Positions 28,673-37,275 of a stretch of DNA of 55,409 nucleotides are shown here, in pieces (positions within the stretch are counted from its first letter, which is position 1; each line of letters opens with the position of its first letter). The position numbers were made by a program, and so were the translations under genes. The notes below the pieces were generated by a model. The model saw nothing but the letters and a program-made list of their open reading frames with translations. It was not told the origin of the DNA and did no database searches. This DNA is from Verrucomicrobiota bacterium (GTDB taxonomy: Bacteria > Verrucomicrobiota > Verrucomicrobiia > Chthoniobacterales > SZAS-18): positions 1 to 55,409 of the forward strand of contig JANXRG010000004.1 of the NCBI GenBank assembly GCA_025353105.1. Direction: 5' to 3'.

Positions 28673-30019
28673 ATGACGAAAAATGCCTCGCGCAGTTTGT
28701 CGATGTTCTGGGTAATCTCGACGATTGTTGTCGCCGTGGTTGCAGGGCTGGCGGCAGCCAAGTGGATGTACCAGTACTCGTTGCAGGCGGCCGCGCGCAC
28801 CACGGTCGTCTGGATCAGCATCGATGGAATGCGAGGCGACTACGTGCAGCGCGGCGACTTCCCCTTTTTCGTCCGGTTGCGACGGGAGGCCGCCACGACC
28901 GACAAACTCCGTCCCGTCTTTCCGTCCATCACCTTTCCCAGTCATTGCTCCGAAGCCACGGGCGCGACCGTCGAGAAGCATGGCATTACGGCCAACGCGT
29001 TTTATGACGCGGCCACCAAGACCCAGTACAGCTATCCGAACGACTCATCGCTGCTGCAGGCCGAACCCATCTGGCTCACCGCGCAGCGCCAGGGGGTGCG
29101 GACGGCGGTCCTCGATTGGCCGCTTTCCTTTGCGCAGAAAGGCCCGATTCGAACCGAAATCTTTGATGAAAAATTTGATTCCGCCATGCCCGACGAACAG
29201 CGCCTGAACCGGCTCCTCGACGCCTGGTCCGCCTCGCTTGCAAAGGCCGACCCTGTCCCTCTCCACCTGCTCATGGGCTACGTCATCGCGACGGACAAGC
29301 CCGGCCACAACAACGGTCCGGATTCCCCCGAAATACTGCAGGCGATGATCACGCTCGATGCGCAACTCGCGAAGTTCAGCGAGCGCGCGGTGGAATTATG
29401 GAAGCGACAGCGCAAGACACCCGAGGACCGGCTGTTTTTCGTGTTCTCGACCGATCACGGCATGTCGACGGTCAAGACGCTGGTGAGTCTGCCGCGCCTG
29501 CTCAATGTCGCCCGACGCGACCCCGAGATTCGCCTGAGCACGACGGGAAATGTCGGACACGTGTTTCTCGACGGGGTGAAATACCCGCGCGGCAGTGAGG
29601 CGCGCGAGGCGAAACTGCGCGAGTTCCGCGCCACGATGATTGCGGCGGGTCCCGATTTCCAGGCGTTCAAGCGCGAAGACATGCCCGCGGCCTGGGGCTA
29701 CGCCCATCCCACTCGCTGTGGCGATCTCATCATCATCCTGCCGCGTGGATACACATTCGGGTGGGCAGAAAACGCGGCCGCCATCTTGGAGGTCGGAACG
29801 AGCGCCACGGGCCCGAACGGCATGCATGGTTATGACCCGGCGACGAACCCCGAAATGATGGGCTTCTTTGCCATTTGGGAATTCGGTAAAATTAAACCAA
29901 TGGACCTCGGTGCCGTCGGGTGGGACCAGCTTCACCCCACCGTCGCAAAGCTTCTTGGGATCAACCCATCCCCGACCGCGACCGGGACACCGCTTGCCAT
30001 CGCCGCGTTGGCCAAGTGA
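28673..30019 (+). CDS. Type I phosphodiesterase / nucleotide pyrophosphatase
   Basis: 448 residues, alkaline-phosphatase superfamily. An N-terminal membrane anchor or signal sequence (about residues 11-29) places the enzyme in the periplasm. The metal site begins at VVWISIDGMRGDY, the nucleophile Thr lies in FPSITFPSHCSEATG, and STDHGM and HGYDP supply further metal ligands. These enzymes hydrolyse nucleotide pyrophosphates or phosphodiesters. The exact substrate is unknown. It is convergent with the pafA-like gene with only 12 bp between the stops. Confidence 0.85.
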   Translation: MTKNASRSLSMFWVISTIVVAVVAGLAAAKWMYQYSLQAAARTTVVWISIDGMRGDYVQRGDFPFFVRLRREAATTDKLRPVFPSITFPSHCSEATGATVEKHGITANAFYDAATKTQYSYPNDSSLLQAEPIWLTAQRQGVRTAVLDWPLSFAQKGPIRTEIFDEKFDSAMPDEQRLNRLLDAWSASLAKADPVPLHLLMGYVIATDKPGHNNGPDSPEILQAMITLDAQLAKFSERAVELWKRQRKTPEDRLFFVFSTDHGMSTVKTLVSLPRLLNVARRDPEIRLSTTGNVGHVFLDGVKYPRGSEAREAKLREFRATMIAAGPDFQAFKREDMPAAWGYAHPTRCGDLIIILPRGYTFGWAENAAAILEVGTSATGPNGMHGYDPATNPEMMGFFAIWEFGKIKPMDLGAVGWDQLHPTVAKLLGINPSPTATGTPLAIAALAK

Positions 30020-30031
30020 TCGGCTGGCTCG

Positions 30032-31444
30032 TCACCCCGCGCCCGCACCCGTCAGAAATTGCCGCATCTCCGAGTCGTAGGTGTTGAACGGATCGCCCAT
30101 CGAGATGTGACTCCCGCCTTCCAGCGTGATGGCGTCCCAGTTGATGACGTACGGCCGCGTCTCACCCATGAACTGCTCGACCGCGATGCCGCGGCCCCAG
30201 GCGCGCGTGTCCGCCGGCGGCGTGCGCATCGCCGACGGTCGACGCGCGCGCGCGTTGAATTCGCCGATGGTTTTTGAAGGCGGCTCGACCCCGTGAAACA
30301 AACCCGTGGCGGGATTGAGATTGTGGTATTCCAAATCGAGACTCTGCAACCATGGGTCTGTCCACTCAAGATTCTCGGCCGCGCGAAATGTCTCCAGCAG
30401 CCAGAATTTGGTAATCCAATCGACGCCGCCAATCAGCGCATTCGGTTTTGCGCGCAGGCAATCGAGCGTAAAGCACCATTGGTTGAGCAACCAGTCCGTC
30501 TCCGCGTCCTGACCGCGCAGATGCGCGTTCGCCGACGCGTGGAACGCCCGTTGCACGTCCAACGCGTCGCAACTTCGTCCATCGGCGAGCGTCACGGGCC
30601 ATTGCCGGGTCGCGTCGCGCGAGATGTCGCGCGTGGCTTGCACGGCGTCCGCGAGTGCCCAACCCCCCGGCAACCTCCCCTCCTCCAGCAGCGTGAGCAC
30701 CAGCGCCGTCGTCCCGCCCTTGAGCGCGCAGGCGAACGGGCTCATGTTTGAGTCGCCAATCAGCAGATGCAGCCGGCGAAACTTGCGGTGGTCCGCGAGC
30801 GGCTCGTCGCGGGCGTTGATGATCGCCCGGTTGAACTGCACCCACTGGTAGATGTCGTTGACGATGTGGTCCGCGCGCTGGCTGATCTGAAAGATCACGT
30901 CCTCGTCGGCCCGCGTCGGTTCGAAATCGAAGGCGAGCGGATGAGCGACGCCGATCCGACCGGTCCCGCAAAAAATCTGCCGCGTGGCCAGGAAGCAGAG
31001 CAGCGCGGCCAGCGCGTCCGGCGTGAACTCCGCGTCCCGCCGCATCAAATAATTTTCATGACAGCCAAAGGTCGCGCCGGTGTGGTGATCGACGTTGTTC
31101 TTGATCAGCGAGACCCGATCCGCCACGCCAAGTTCCTCCAGCGCACCCTGCACGAGCGTGTCCCCAGCCAGATCGTACGCGACCAGATCTTCGATCGTCC
31201 GGCATTCGGGCGACGAATACTCGAGGTGTCCCATGTCGAGGTAGAGTCGGCCCCCATTGAGGAGGTAGCCGCCGTTGCCAGGCGGCTCCTCGTAATCGCG
31301 ATAATGCAAATCAATCGCGCCCGCGCTGGCCTTCCGAAAGACGTGGTTCTTTACCCGCACTGGCCAGGCGTCCGGTCCGCCCGGCGAGCGATCATCCGCG
31401 ACGAGACATCCGTATTCCGTCTCGAGGCCGACGATGCGATTCAT
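30032..31444 (-). CDS. pafA: PafA/Dop family ligase acting on UBact
   Basis: 470 residues, a glutamine-synthetase-fold ATP enzyme. Motifs: GLETEYG at 6-12 with two Glu for Mg-ATP, the catalytic Asp70 in NGGRLYLD, EYSSPEC, KNNVDHHTGATFGCHENYL near 115-132, RQIFCGTGRIG, and INARDEPLADHRKFRRLH near 209-226. The C-terminal GDPFNTYDSEM segment resembles PafA rather than Dop. The segment between GLETEYG and NGGRLYLD is about 50 residues, in my recollection longer than in actinobacterial PafA and shorter than in Dop, so ligase, deamidase or both remain possible. It starts 9 bp after the zinc-ribbon gene, so they share an operon. Confidence 0.9.
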   Translation of the reverse strand: MNRIVGLETEYGCLVADDRSPGGPDAWPVRVKNHVFRKASAGAIDLHYRDYEEPPGNGGYLLNGGRLYLDMGHLEYSSPECRTIEDLVAYDLAGDTLVQGALEELGVADRVSLIKNNVDHHTGATFGCHENYLMRRDAEFTPDALAALLCFLATRQIFCGTGRIGVAHPLAFDFEPTRADEDVIFQISQRADHIVNDIYQWVQFNRAIINARDEPLADHRKFRRLHLLIGDSNMSPFACALKGGTTALVLTLLEEGRLPGGWALADAVQATRDISRDATRQWPVTLADGRSCDALDVQRAFHASANAHLRGQDAETDWLLNQWCFTLDCLRAKPNALIGGVDWITKFWLLETFRAAENLEWTDPWLQSLDLEYHNLNPATGLFHGVEPPSKTIGEFNARARRPSAMRTPPADTRAWGRGIAVEQFMGETRPYVINWDAITLEGGSHISMGDPFNTYDSEMRQFLTGAGAG

Positions 31445-31453
31445 GATTTGGCG

Positions 31454-32158
31454 CTAAATCACGCGATAGAGGACGCGCCCGCAATTCGGGCATTGGATCA
31501 ACTCCTCCTGCGCGCGGACAAGGCTGACCGTCGTGCCCGGTGCCTTCATGTGGCACCCCTGACAAATTTCATGTTCGAGCGGCACGATGGCGACGTCGCC
31601 CTTGCTCCTGAGGATGCGTTCGTAGAGCGAAAGGGTGTCGGGATCGACCGCGCCGGCGAGCGTCCCGCGCTCGGCCACGAGCTCCGCGAGACGCTTGGTC
31701 AGGTTGGCGGCCTTCTCGTCGAGGTCCTTGAGCTGCCGCGCGATGGATTCATTGGCTTGCTTCATGTCCGCCTCGCCCGCCTTGACCTCCGCGCCCAGTT
31801 TCTCCGCCTCCTCCATCAGGTCGAGTTCGCGATCCTCGATTGCGCGGATCTCGGTCTCGGCCCCTTGAATCTCGTGCAAGAGGGCTTGGAATTCCTCGTT
31901 CTTGCGGGTCTGCATCTGCTGCGTGCGGTAGCGCGCAATCGAGTCGCGCTTGACCCCCGCCTCGACCTCGAGTTTGCGGCGTTCGACTTCATTGTGTTTC
32001 GCCTTTTCGCGCAGGGCCTCGAAGGCCGCTTTGACGGACGCGCGTTTCGACTCCATCGCGGCGCGCTCCGTGGGAACCGCCTTGTCCTGCGCTTGATGAG
32101 CCTTGATGCGCTGGTCGCGATCCTGCACGACGAGCAGTTGTTCGATGAGTGGATTCAT
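31454..32158 (-). CDS. Coiled-coil protein with C4 zinc ribbon (COG1579 type)
   Basis: 234 residues. Residues about 1-175 form a long antiparallel coiled coil; the C-terminus has a four-Cys zinc ribbon (ICQGCHMK near 198-205 and CPNCGRV near 223-229). The layout fits the COG1579/zf-RING_7 family, which includes proteins proposed to act as nucleic-acid or protein adaptors; function is not firmly known. It is directly upstream of the pafA-like gene (9 bp), and so may work with conjugation or simply be co-transcribed. A terminator lies before its start, after the aldolase gene. Confidence 0.85.
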   Translation of the reverse strand: MNPLIEQLLVVQDRDQRIKAHQAQDKAVPTERAAMESKRASVKAAFEALREKAKHNEVERRKLEVEAGVKRDSIARYRTQQMQTRKNEEFQALLHEIQGAETEIRAIEDRELDLMEEAEKLGAEVKAGEADMKQANESIARQLKDLDEKAANLTKRLAELVAERGTLAGAVDPDTLSLYERILRSKGDVAIVPLEHEICQGCHMKAPGTTVSLVRAQEELIQCPNCGRVLYRVI

Positions 32159-32179
32159 GGGCGGGAAGCTCGGAGAAAG

Positions 32180-32225
32180 AAAAGGGCACGGCTGCCGGAG
32201 ACGAGTCTCCCGACATGCCGTGCCC
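32180..32225 (-). terminator. Rho-independent terminator after the aldolase gene
   Basis: On the minus strand GGGCACGGC and GCCGTGCCC (32217-32225 with 32184-32192) form a 9-bp stem, with a nested GGAGAC/GTCTCC hairpin inside, followed by TTTTC (32180-32183). It lies immediately downstream of fba on that strand and upstream of the zinc-ribbon gene. Confidence 0.75.
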
Positions 32226-32251
32226 TCGCGGGTGCAATCAACATTGTCAAT

Positions 32252-33205
32252 TCAAGCCGCCAATGATTTGCGCAGATCCGCCAGCTGGTCGGCGCTGCCC
32301 AGCTTGACGTTCTTGTTGGCGATGAATGCCGCATACTCGGATTGAAAAACTTTGCCCGGCGGACGAAAATCGAATTCCTTCGGGTTGTCGCGGAAAAACT
32401 CGCGGTGCACGCGCGTCCAGACCAGGCGGCCGTCCGTGTCGATGTTTACCTTGGTGACGCCAAGCCGCGCGGCGGGGAGATACTCCTCCTGGTCCACGCC
32501 GCGTGCGCTGGGATCCAGCTCGCCACCGGCGGCATTGATCCGGCGCACCTCCTCGACCGGCACGCTGCTGCTCCCGTGCATCACGATGGGGAGACCGGGA
32601 ATCCGGGCCGTGATTTCCTTGATGACGTCAAAGCGCAAGCTCTGCTGACCCTTGAACTTGTACGCGCCGTGGCTGGTGCCGATGGCCGCGGCGAGGGAGT
32701 CGCACTTCGTCTGCTTCACGAATTCCACCGCCTCGTCCGGGTTCGTCAGATTGGCGTGCCCTTCATCCACCTTGATGTCCTCTTCCACGCCACCCAGCAT
32801 TCCGAGTTCGGCCTCGACGCTGATGCCCTTGGCGTGGGCGCGATCGACCACCCGCTTCGTGATGGCGACATTCTGTTCAAACGGCTCGTGCGAGGCGTCG
32901 ATCATCACCGACGAATAAAAGCCGCTGTCGATGCAGTCATAGCACGTGTCCTCGTCGCCGTGATCCAGATGGACGGCAAAAATGGCCTCTGGGAAAATCT
33001 CTTCGCAAGTGCGGATAATGGCTTCAAGAATCCGTTTGTCCGTGTATTTCCGCGCGCCCTTGGAAAGCTGGATGATGAAGGGAGCCTTCGAGTCGATGCA
33101 GCCCTTGAAAAGCCCCATCGTCTGTTCTGCATTGTTGATGTTGTAGGCGCCGACGGCGTATTTGAGATAGGCGTGTTTGTAGAGTTGCTGGGTGGTGACA
33201 ATCAT
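32252..33205 (-). CDS. fba: Class II fructose-bisphosphate aldolase
   Basis: 317 residues from the ATG at 33205 (MIVTTQQLYKHAYL). Zn-dependent enzyme of glycolysis and gluconeogenesis, interconverting fructose-1,6-bisphosphate with dihydroxyacetone phosphate and glyceraldehyde-3-phosphate. Metal ligands are in VHLDHGDE, GTSHGAYK and MHGSSSVP; the phosphate site includes KVNIDTDGR near the C-terminus. The sequence is of the type IIB kind. The open frame upstream of 33205 is not homologous. It is transcribed away from the divergent DUF2339 gene. Confidence 0.96.
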   Translation of the reverse strand: MIVTTQQLYKHAYLKYAVGAYNINNAEQTMGLFKGCIDSKAPFIIQLSKGARKYTDKRILEAIIRTCEEIFPEAIFAVHLDHGDEDTCYDCIDSGFYSSVMIDASHEPFEQNVAITKRVVDRAHAKGISVEAELGMLGGVEEDIKVDEGHANLTNPDEAVEFVKQTKCDSLAAAIGTSHGAYKFKGQQSLRFDVIKEITARIPGLPIVMHGSSSVPVEEVRRINAAGGELDPSARGVDQEEYLPAARLGVTKVNIDTDGRLVWTRVHREFFRDNPKEFDFRPPGKVFQSEYAAFIANKNVKLGSADQLADLRKSLAA

Positions 33206-33370
33206 GGTCGAAAAATACGGGGATTTGGCGCGAAGAGGGGTAATTCGATGATGCGCGATCCGCCCGCGCGCTCGCAAGATGAAATCTGCGGGGCCGACAT
33301 CAGCTTCGATGATTTAGCCCCAACGGTTTTCGATTCACCCTCGGCCGCGGGGCCCGCTATCCTGCAGCCG

Positions 33371-36304
33371 ATGAATGACGACGCGTGGAATGCCGCAATT
33401 CAAACTCTGCGCAACGAGCAGTTGCGGCTGAAGGCTGAGCTCAGTCGAATCGACACCCGTATTGGCCAACTGGCGGCAGCGCAGCTCACGTTCGAACCGC
33501 AGGTCACCGGATTAAGTCTCGCGCCGTCTGCCGCGCCCTCACCCGCAGTCGACTTCGCCGACGCGGTCCACCCTGCGCCTCCCGACCTGCCACCGCCTCT
33601 GCCCCCTTCGATTCCACGCCTGTCCATTCCGCCTCCAATGCCAACGCCAGCGAGTTCGCTCGAGGCGATTCGGCAACTCAGACCTGCGGATGCGCCCGTG
33701 CCGCCCGACGCGAGGCCGAAAGCGATCGCGCCGCCGCGTTTACCGACCGCGCCACCGACGGCAAAGGCGGCCGGGCCGGCGGAATCACTCGAGATGCGCG
33801 TCGGCAGTTACTGGCTGGTTCGCATCGGTGTCGCCATCCTGCTGACCGGGCTCGTCTTCCTCGCGACCTACCTCTATCAGACGATCACGCCGCGGCTCGG
33901 ACCAAGTGGAAAGATCGGCCTGCTTTATCTCGCGTCCGGCGCGCTCGCCGGTATCGGGACGTGGCTGACGCGCAGGACGACGGAACCGCGCATGAAGAAC
34001 TTCGCGTCCGTCGTGGAGGCCGGCGGTCTGGCGGCCGTGTTTTTCACGACGTATGCCGCGCATTATTTTCCCGGACTGCAAATCATCTCCAGCCCGATCG
34101 TCGCAGGCGCGCTGCTGCTGGCTTGGAGTGGATTCATCGTGTGGCTCTCGAGCCGCCGGCAATCGCCAACGCTGGCGGCGGGCGCGATCGCCTTGATGGG
34201 TTACACGATGGCGGTGCATCCGATGGGCACGTTCAGCCTGACGGCGAACCTGATCGTGGTGGCCGCCTCGCTGGTGCTGTTGTGGCGGCATCGCTGGGTC
34301 ATGGTGTCGTACTCCGCTTTGGTCGCGAGCTACGGCGGTTACTTCTACTGGCGGTTCTTCCAGAAATCACCGTGGTCATCCGACGGCCTCTTCTGGATTG
34401 AACTCGGCTTTCTCACCGGCTACTGGGTGCTCTTTGCGGCCAGCGGATTCGTCGGCACCGAAAAGGAAATGCCGCCGCGCAAACGCGCGTTTCTCGTCGG
34501 CCTGAACAACAGCGCGTTCTTCGCGCTCGCGACGCTGCTGGTGGTGGAATTTCACCGCGCGTCATTCTGGAAATTTGCGACGGTCTTCGGGTTCGCGCTG
34601 TTGCTGATTGGCGCGCTGTCGCACCGGCGCGTGGATGGCGCCACGGCGGGCGTCTATCGCATGCAGGGGTTGTTGCTGATCACGCTCGCCATCGTGACGT
34701 ATTTCAGCGGCTGGCAACTTGGGCTGATGCTCGCGCTCCAGACTGCGGTGCTCGCCTCTGCCGCGTCGTGGCGGTGCAGTCGCGTCCTCCTCGTCGCTGC
34801 GATGCTGGCGGGCTTGGTCGCCGTGGTGGCCGCCGTCGACTACGTGCAGCGTGCGGCCGGTTCTTCCGTGATTCTGCCCGTCAGCCTCACGGGCGCGCTG
34901 TTGCTGGCCGCCGGATGGATCGCAAAGCATCGCCCGCGCGGCGAGACCCCGGAGTTTTACCCGCAATGGTTTGCCACCGCGTCGGCGCTCTTCACGGTCC
35001 TGGGCCCCGGGATCTGGTTCTTCGCGATGTGGACGCGCACGAGCACGCCCATCTTGCCCGCCTCGCTCGCCGCGATGGCGGTGGCGTTGACCTTTGGTTC
35101 AACTCTTCTGCGGCTGCGGCTGCTGCCGGCGTTGGGCCAGCTTTGGTTCGCGGCCGCCGTCCTCCGGTGGTTCCTTGCACATGGAGCGCTTCGCCTGCCG
35201 GATGCGATTACGCATCGCGCGCCGTGGTGGAGCAGCCTTGCGATGGTCGCCGCGGCGCTGGCGCTCGGGCGCTGGTGGCGCTCGAGCGCGCCCGCCGGGC
35301 TCGGCGTTGCAAACGCACCCACGACGACCACCGCGAGGGCCGTGGCCGCACTTGGTGGCGTGCTGATTTTCGGTGCCGCGGCCTGGCCTTGGTGCAGCGC
35401 GGAAACCTGGCTCGTCGTCGCGCCGCTGCTCGCCCTCGCGGTGATCGGCGCGGCGGTCCTTCTGCGCGACGAGATCCTCGGCCTCGCCTCGCAGTTTCTC
35501 CTCCTGGCCGGCAACGCTGCACTGGTTCAGGCGCATTTCTCGCATCCTTTGCCCGGCGCGATTTTTGCCTTCTTCGGCGCATTGGCCCCGCTCCTGTTCG
35601 CGGTGGTCGCCACGCGACTCGCCGGACGGTTCAGTTCCGACGCGCTCCGTCAGGCGATCGATCTCCGCGCCTTCTACGAGGTCCTGTCGGTGCTGCTGTC
35701 GGTCCTTTGGATATTCGATTACCTACCGCGCACCTGTCAGCCGTTTGCGCTGTCGGTCGCGGCGGTGACAATCTTCGTGCTGAACCGGCTTGACGCCGGT
35801 CTGCGACCATTTTTCTTTACGGTTCTCGGCGGCGCCGCCCTGCTGACCTTTTGGACCGTCCTGCGAACGGGCGAGCACGCCGCCGTCCAGAATCTTGCCG
35901 CGCTGATCCTGCTCGCGTTGCCCTTTGAGTGGGCGCGGCGGAGCGGCAACGCGGCCGATATTCCGGCCGATCCCGTCCGCTCCGTCTGTCTTGGGGCGCT
36001 GACGCTGACGGGTTGGCGCTGGGTCTCGAGTGCGACCGGACCGAAAGGCGGCTTCTACCTCGCGGCCGCGTGGGCGGTTTACGCTGCGGTCCTGCTTGGC
36101 ATTGGTCTCGCCGTGCGAGAGCGCGTTTATCGGCTCGCAGGCTTTGCCATCCTGGCGGCGACGCTGATTCGCGTGACAGTCTTCGACGCGTGGCGCCTCG
36201 GGGTCGCGTACCGCATGGTCAGTTTCATCGTGCTCGGGGCAGTCTTGATGATCGTCGGATTTCTCTACAACCGATATCAGGACAAATTAAAGGAGTGGCT
36301 GTGA
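33371..36304 (+). CDS. Large DUF2339-type multi-pass membrane protein
   Basis: 977 residues from the ATG at 33371; the open frame extends upstream across the aldolase gene but that part is antisense. The N-terminus has a short coiled coil (EQLRLKAELSRIDTRIGQL) and a Pro-rich stretch to about residue 135. From SYWLVRIGVAILLTGLVFL onward there are more than 20 hydrophobic helices to the C-terminus. The pattern fits DUF2339 membrane proteins, whose function is unknown. The O-methyltransferase gene follows 25 bp later. Confidence 0.8.
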   Translation: MNDDAWNAAIQTLRNEQLRLKAELSRIDTRIGQLAAAQLTFEPQVTGLSLAPSAAPSPAVDFADAVHPAPPDLPPPLPPSIPRLSIPPPMPTPASSLEAIRQLRPADAPVPPDARPKAIAPPRLPTAPPTAKAAGPAESLEMRVGSYWLVRIGVAILLTGLVFLATYLYQTITPRLGPSGKIGLLYLASGALAGIGTWLTRRTTEPRMKNFASVVEAGGLAAVFFTTYAAHYFPGLQIISSPIVAGALLLAWSGFIVWLSSRRQSPTLAAGAIALMGYTMAVHPMGTFSLTANLIVVAASLVLLWRHRWVMVSYSALVASYGGYFYWRFFQKSPWSSDGLFWIELGFLTGYWVLFAASGFVGTEKEMPPRKRAFLVGLNNSAFFALATLLVVEFHRASFWKFATVFGFALLLIGALSHRRVDGATAGVYRMQGLLLITLAIVTYFSGWQLGLMLALQTAVLASAASWRCSRVLLVAAMLAGLVAVVAAVDYVQRAAGSSVILPVSLTGALLLAAGWIAKHRPRGETPEFYPQWFATASALFTVLGPGIWFFAMWTRTSTPILPASLAAMAVALTFGSTLLRLRLLPALGQLWFAAAVLRWFLAHGALRLPDAITHRAPWWSSLAMVAAALALGRWWRSSAPAGLGVANAPTTTTARAVAALGGVLIFGAAAWPWCSAETWLVVAPLLALAVIGAAVLLRDEILGLASQFLLLAGNAALVQAHFSHPLPGAIFAFFGALAPLLFAVVATRLAGRFSSDALRQAIDLRAFYEVLSVLLSVLWIFDYLPRTCQPFALSVAAVTIFVLNRLDAGLRPFFFTVLGGAALLTFWTVLRTGEHAAVQNLAALILLALPFEWARRSGNAADIPADPVRSVCLGALTLTGWRWVSSATGPKGGFYLAAAWAVYAAVLLGIGLAVRERVYRLAGFAILAATLIRVTVFDAWRLGVAYRMVSFIVLGAVLMIVGFLYNRYQDKLKEWL

Positions 36305-36329
36305 TCGCAATTTCGCGATTCGTTAGAAC

Positions 36330-36986
36330 GTGTCCTCCAAGCATCTTCCCCTCACCGACCGCCTTCAAACCTACCTCGACGACAAGCACAGCGGCGCCGG
36401 CGACCCGCTGCTCGACGAATTGCAACGCGAGACGCGCACGCTCTTTCCCGAGCGCGCGGAAATGCAGATCAGCGCCGCGCAGGGCACGCTGCTCTCGATT
36501 CTCGCCGGCCTGACCGCCGCACACTCGATCGTCGAGGTCGGCACGTTCACGGGCTACAGCGCCATTTGTCTGGCCCGCGCGCTGGCCGCCGACGGCCGCC
36601 TGCTCTGCTGCGACATCAGTGAGGAGTGGACCGCAGTGGCGCGCCGGTATTGGGCGCGTGGCGGCGTGGCCGATCGGATTGACCTCCGAATCGGGCCGGC
36701 GCTCGAGACACTGCGGGACCTTCCGGCCGAAACGCGATTCGACTTCGCGTTCATCGACGCCGACAAGCCGGGCTACGACGCGTATTTTGAAACGCTCCTG
36801 CCGCGGATGCGCCGCGGCGGCTTGTTCGTTTTCGACAACATGCTCTACAACGGCCGCATCGAGGATGCGACGGACGAGAATGCGGTCGCGCTCAACGCGC
36901 TCAATCGCAAGCTGAGCACGGACCCGCGGGTCGAGTCCGTGCTGGTGCCATTCGCGGATGGCTTGAATCTCGCGCGCGTCCAGTGA
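36330..36986 (+). CDS. Class I SAM O-methyltransferase
   Basis: 218 residues from a GTG at 36330. The SAM-binding motif VEVGTFTGYSAICLA, acidic motif II LLCCDIS and the metal-binding DFAFIDADKPGYDAYFE with the later FDNMLYNG match the caffeoyl-CoA/catechol O-methyltransferase family (Methyltransf_3), Mg2+-dependent. The physiological substrate in bacteria of this type is usually unknown. It lies 25 bp after the DUF2339 gene. Confidence 0.9.
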   Translation: MSSKHLPLTDRLQTYLDDKHSGAGDPLLDELQRETRTLFPERAEMQISAAQGTLLSILAGLTAAHSIVEVGTFTGYSAICLARALAADGRLLCCDISEEWTAVARRYWARGGVADRIDLRIGPALETLRDLPAETRFDFAFIDADKPGYDAYFETLLPRMRRGGLFVFDNMLYNGRIEDATDENAVALNALNRKLSTDPRVESVLVPFADGLNLARVQ

Positions 36987-36998
36987 CGCAGAACGATA

Positions 36999-37275
36999 AG
37001 GAGCCTGTTGCAATACCAGCAAGGCTCGCGCGGGCGTCGATTGGGCTGATTGGCGGTGGAGCGAGGAGGGAGCGGGTTCAATTAACCCTGCGATCGACGA
37101 GCCACGCCGGCAGACGGCCCAATCCACGCCCGCCCTCCGGGTTGCGTCGATTTTTGGGTTGGGCTGTGTCGCCGCGCTTGGGCAGGATCGCAGAGGATCC
37201 AGCCGCTTCGCGCGCTCCTTGCCAAACAAAAAATCGACTGCAACGCGGCACTTGCCGGTATTTCAACGGGCTCCT
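36999..37275. mobile_element. MITE-like element with terminal inverted repeats
   Basis: The left end AGGAGCCTGTTGCAATACC and the right end, read in reverse complement as AGGAGCCCGTTGAAATACC, match at 17 of 19 positions; extended to 25 bp (both continuing GCAAG) the match is 22 of 25. An internal inverted repeat ATTGGGC/GCCCAAT lies at 37040-37046 and 37117-37123. There is no coding capacity. It occupies the 287-bp gap between the convergent methyltransferase and gnd genes, and its right end overlaps the gnd stop codon. No clear target-site duplication. Confidence 0.55.

Noticed and set aside
30767-32266. A 499-residue + strand open frame
   Set aside because: Opposite the pafA-like and zinc-ribbon genes; no features of a real protein.
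32342-33370. A long + strand extension ahead of the DUF2339 gene
   Set aside because: This part runs antisense to the class II aldolase gene; the DUF2339 start at 33371 gives a sensible N-terminus.
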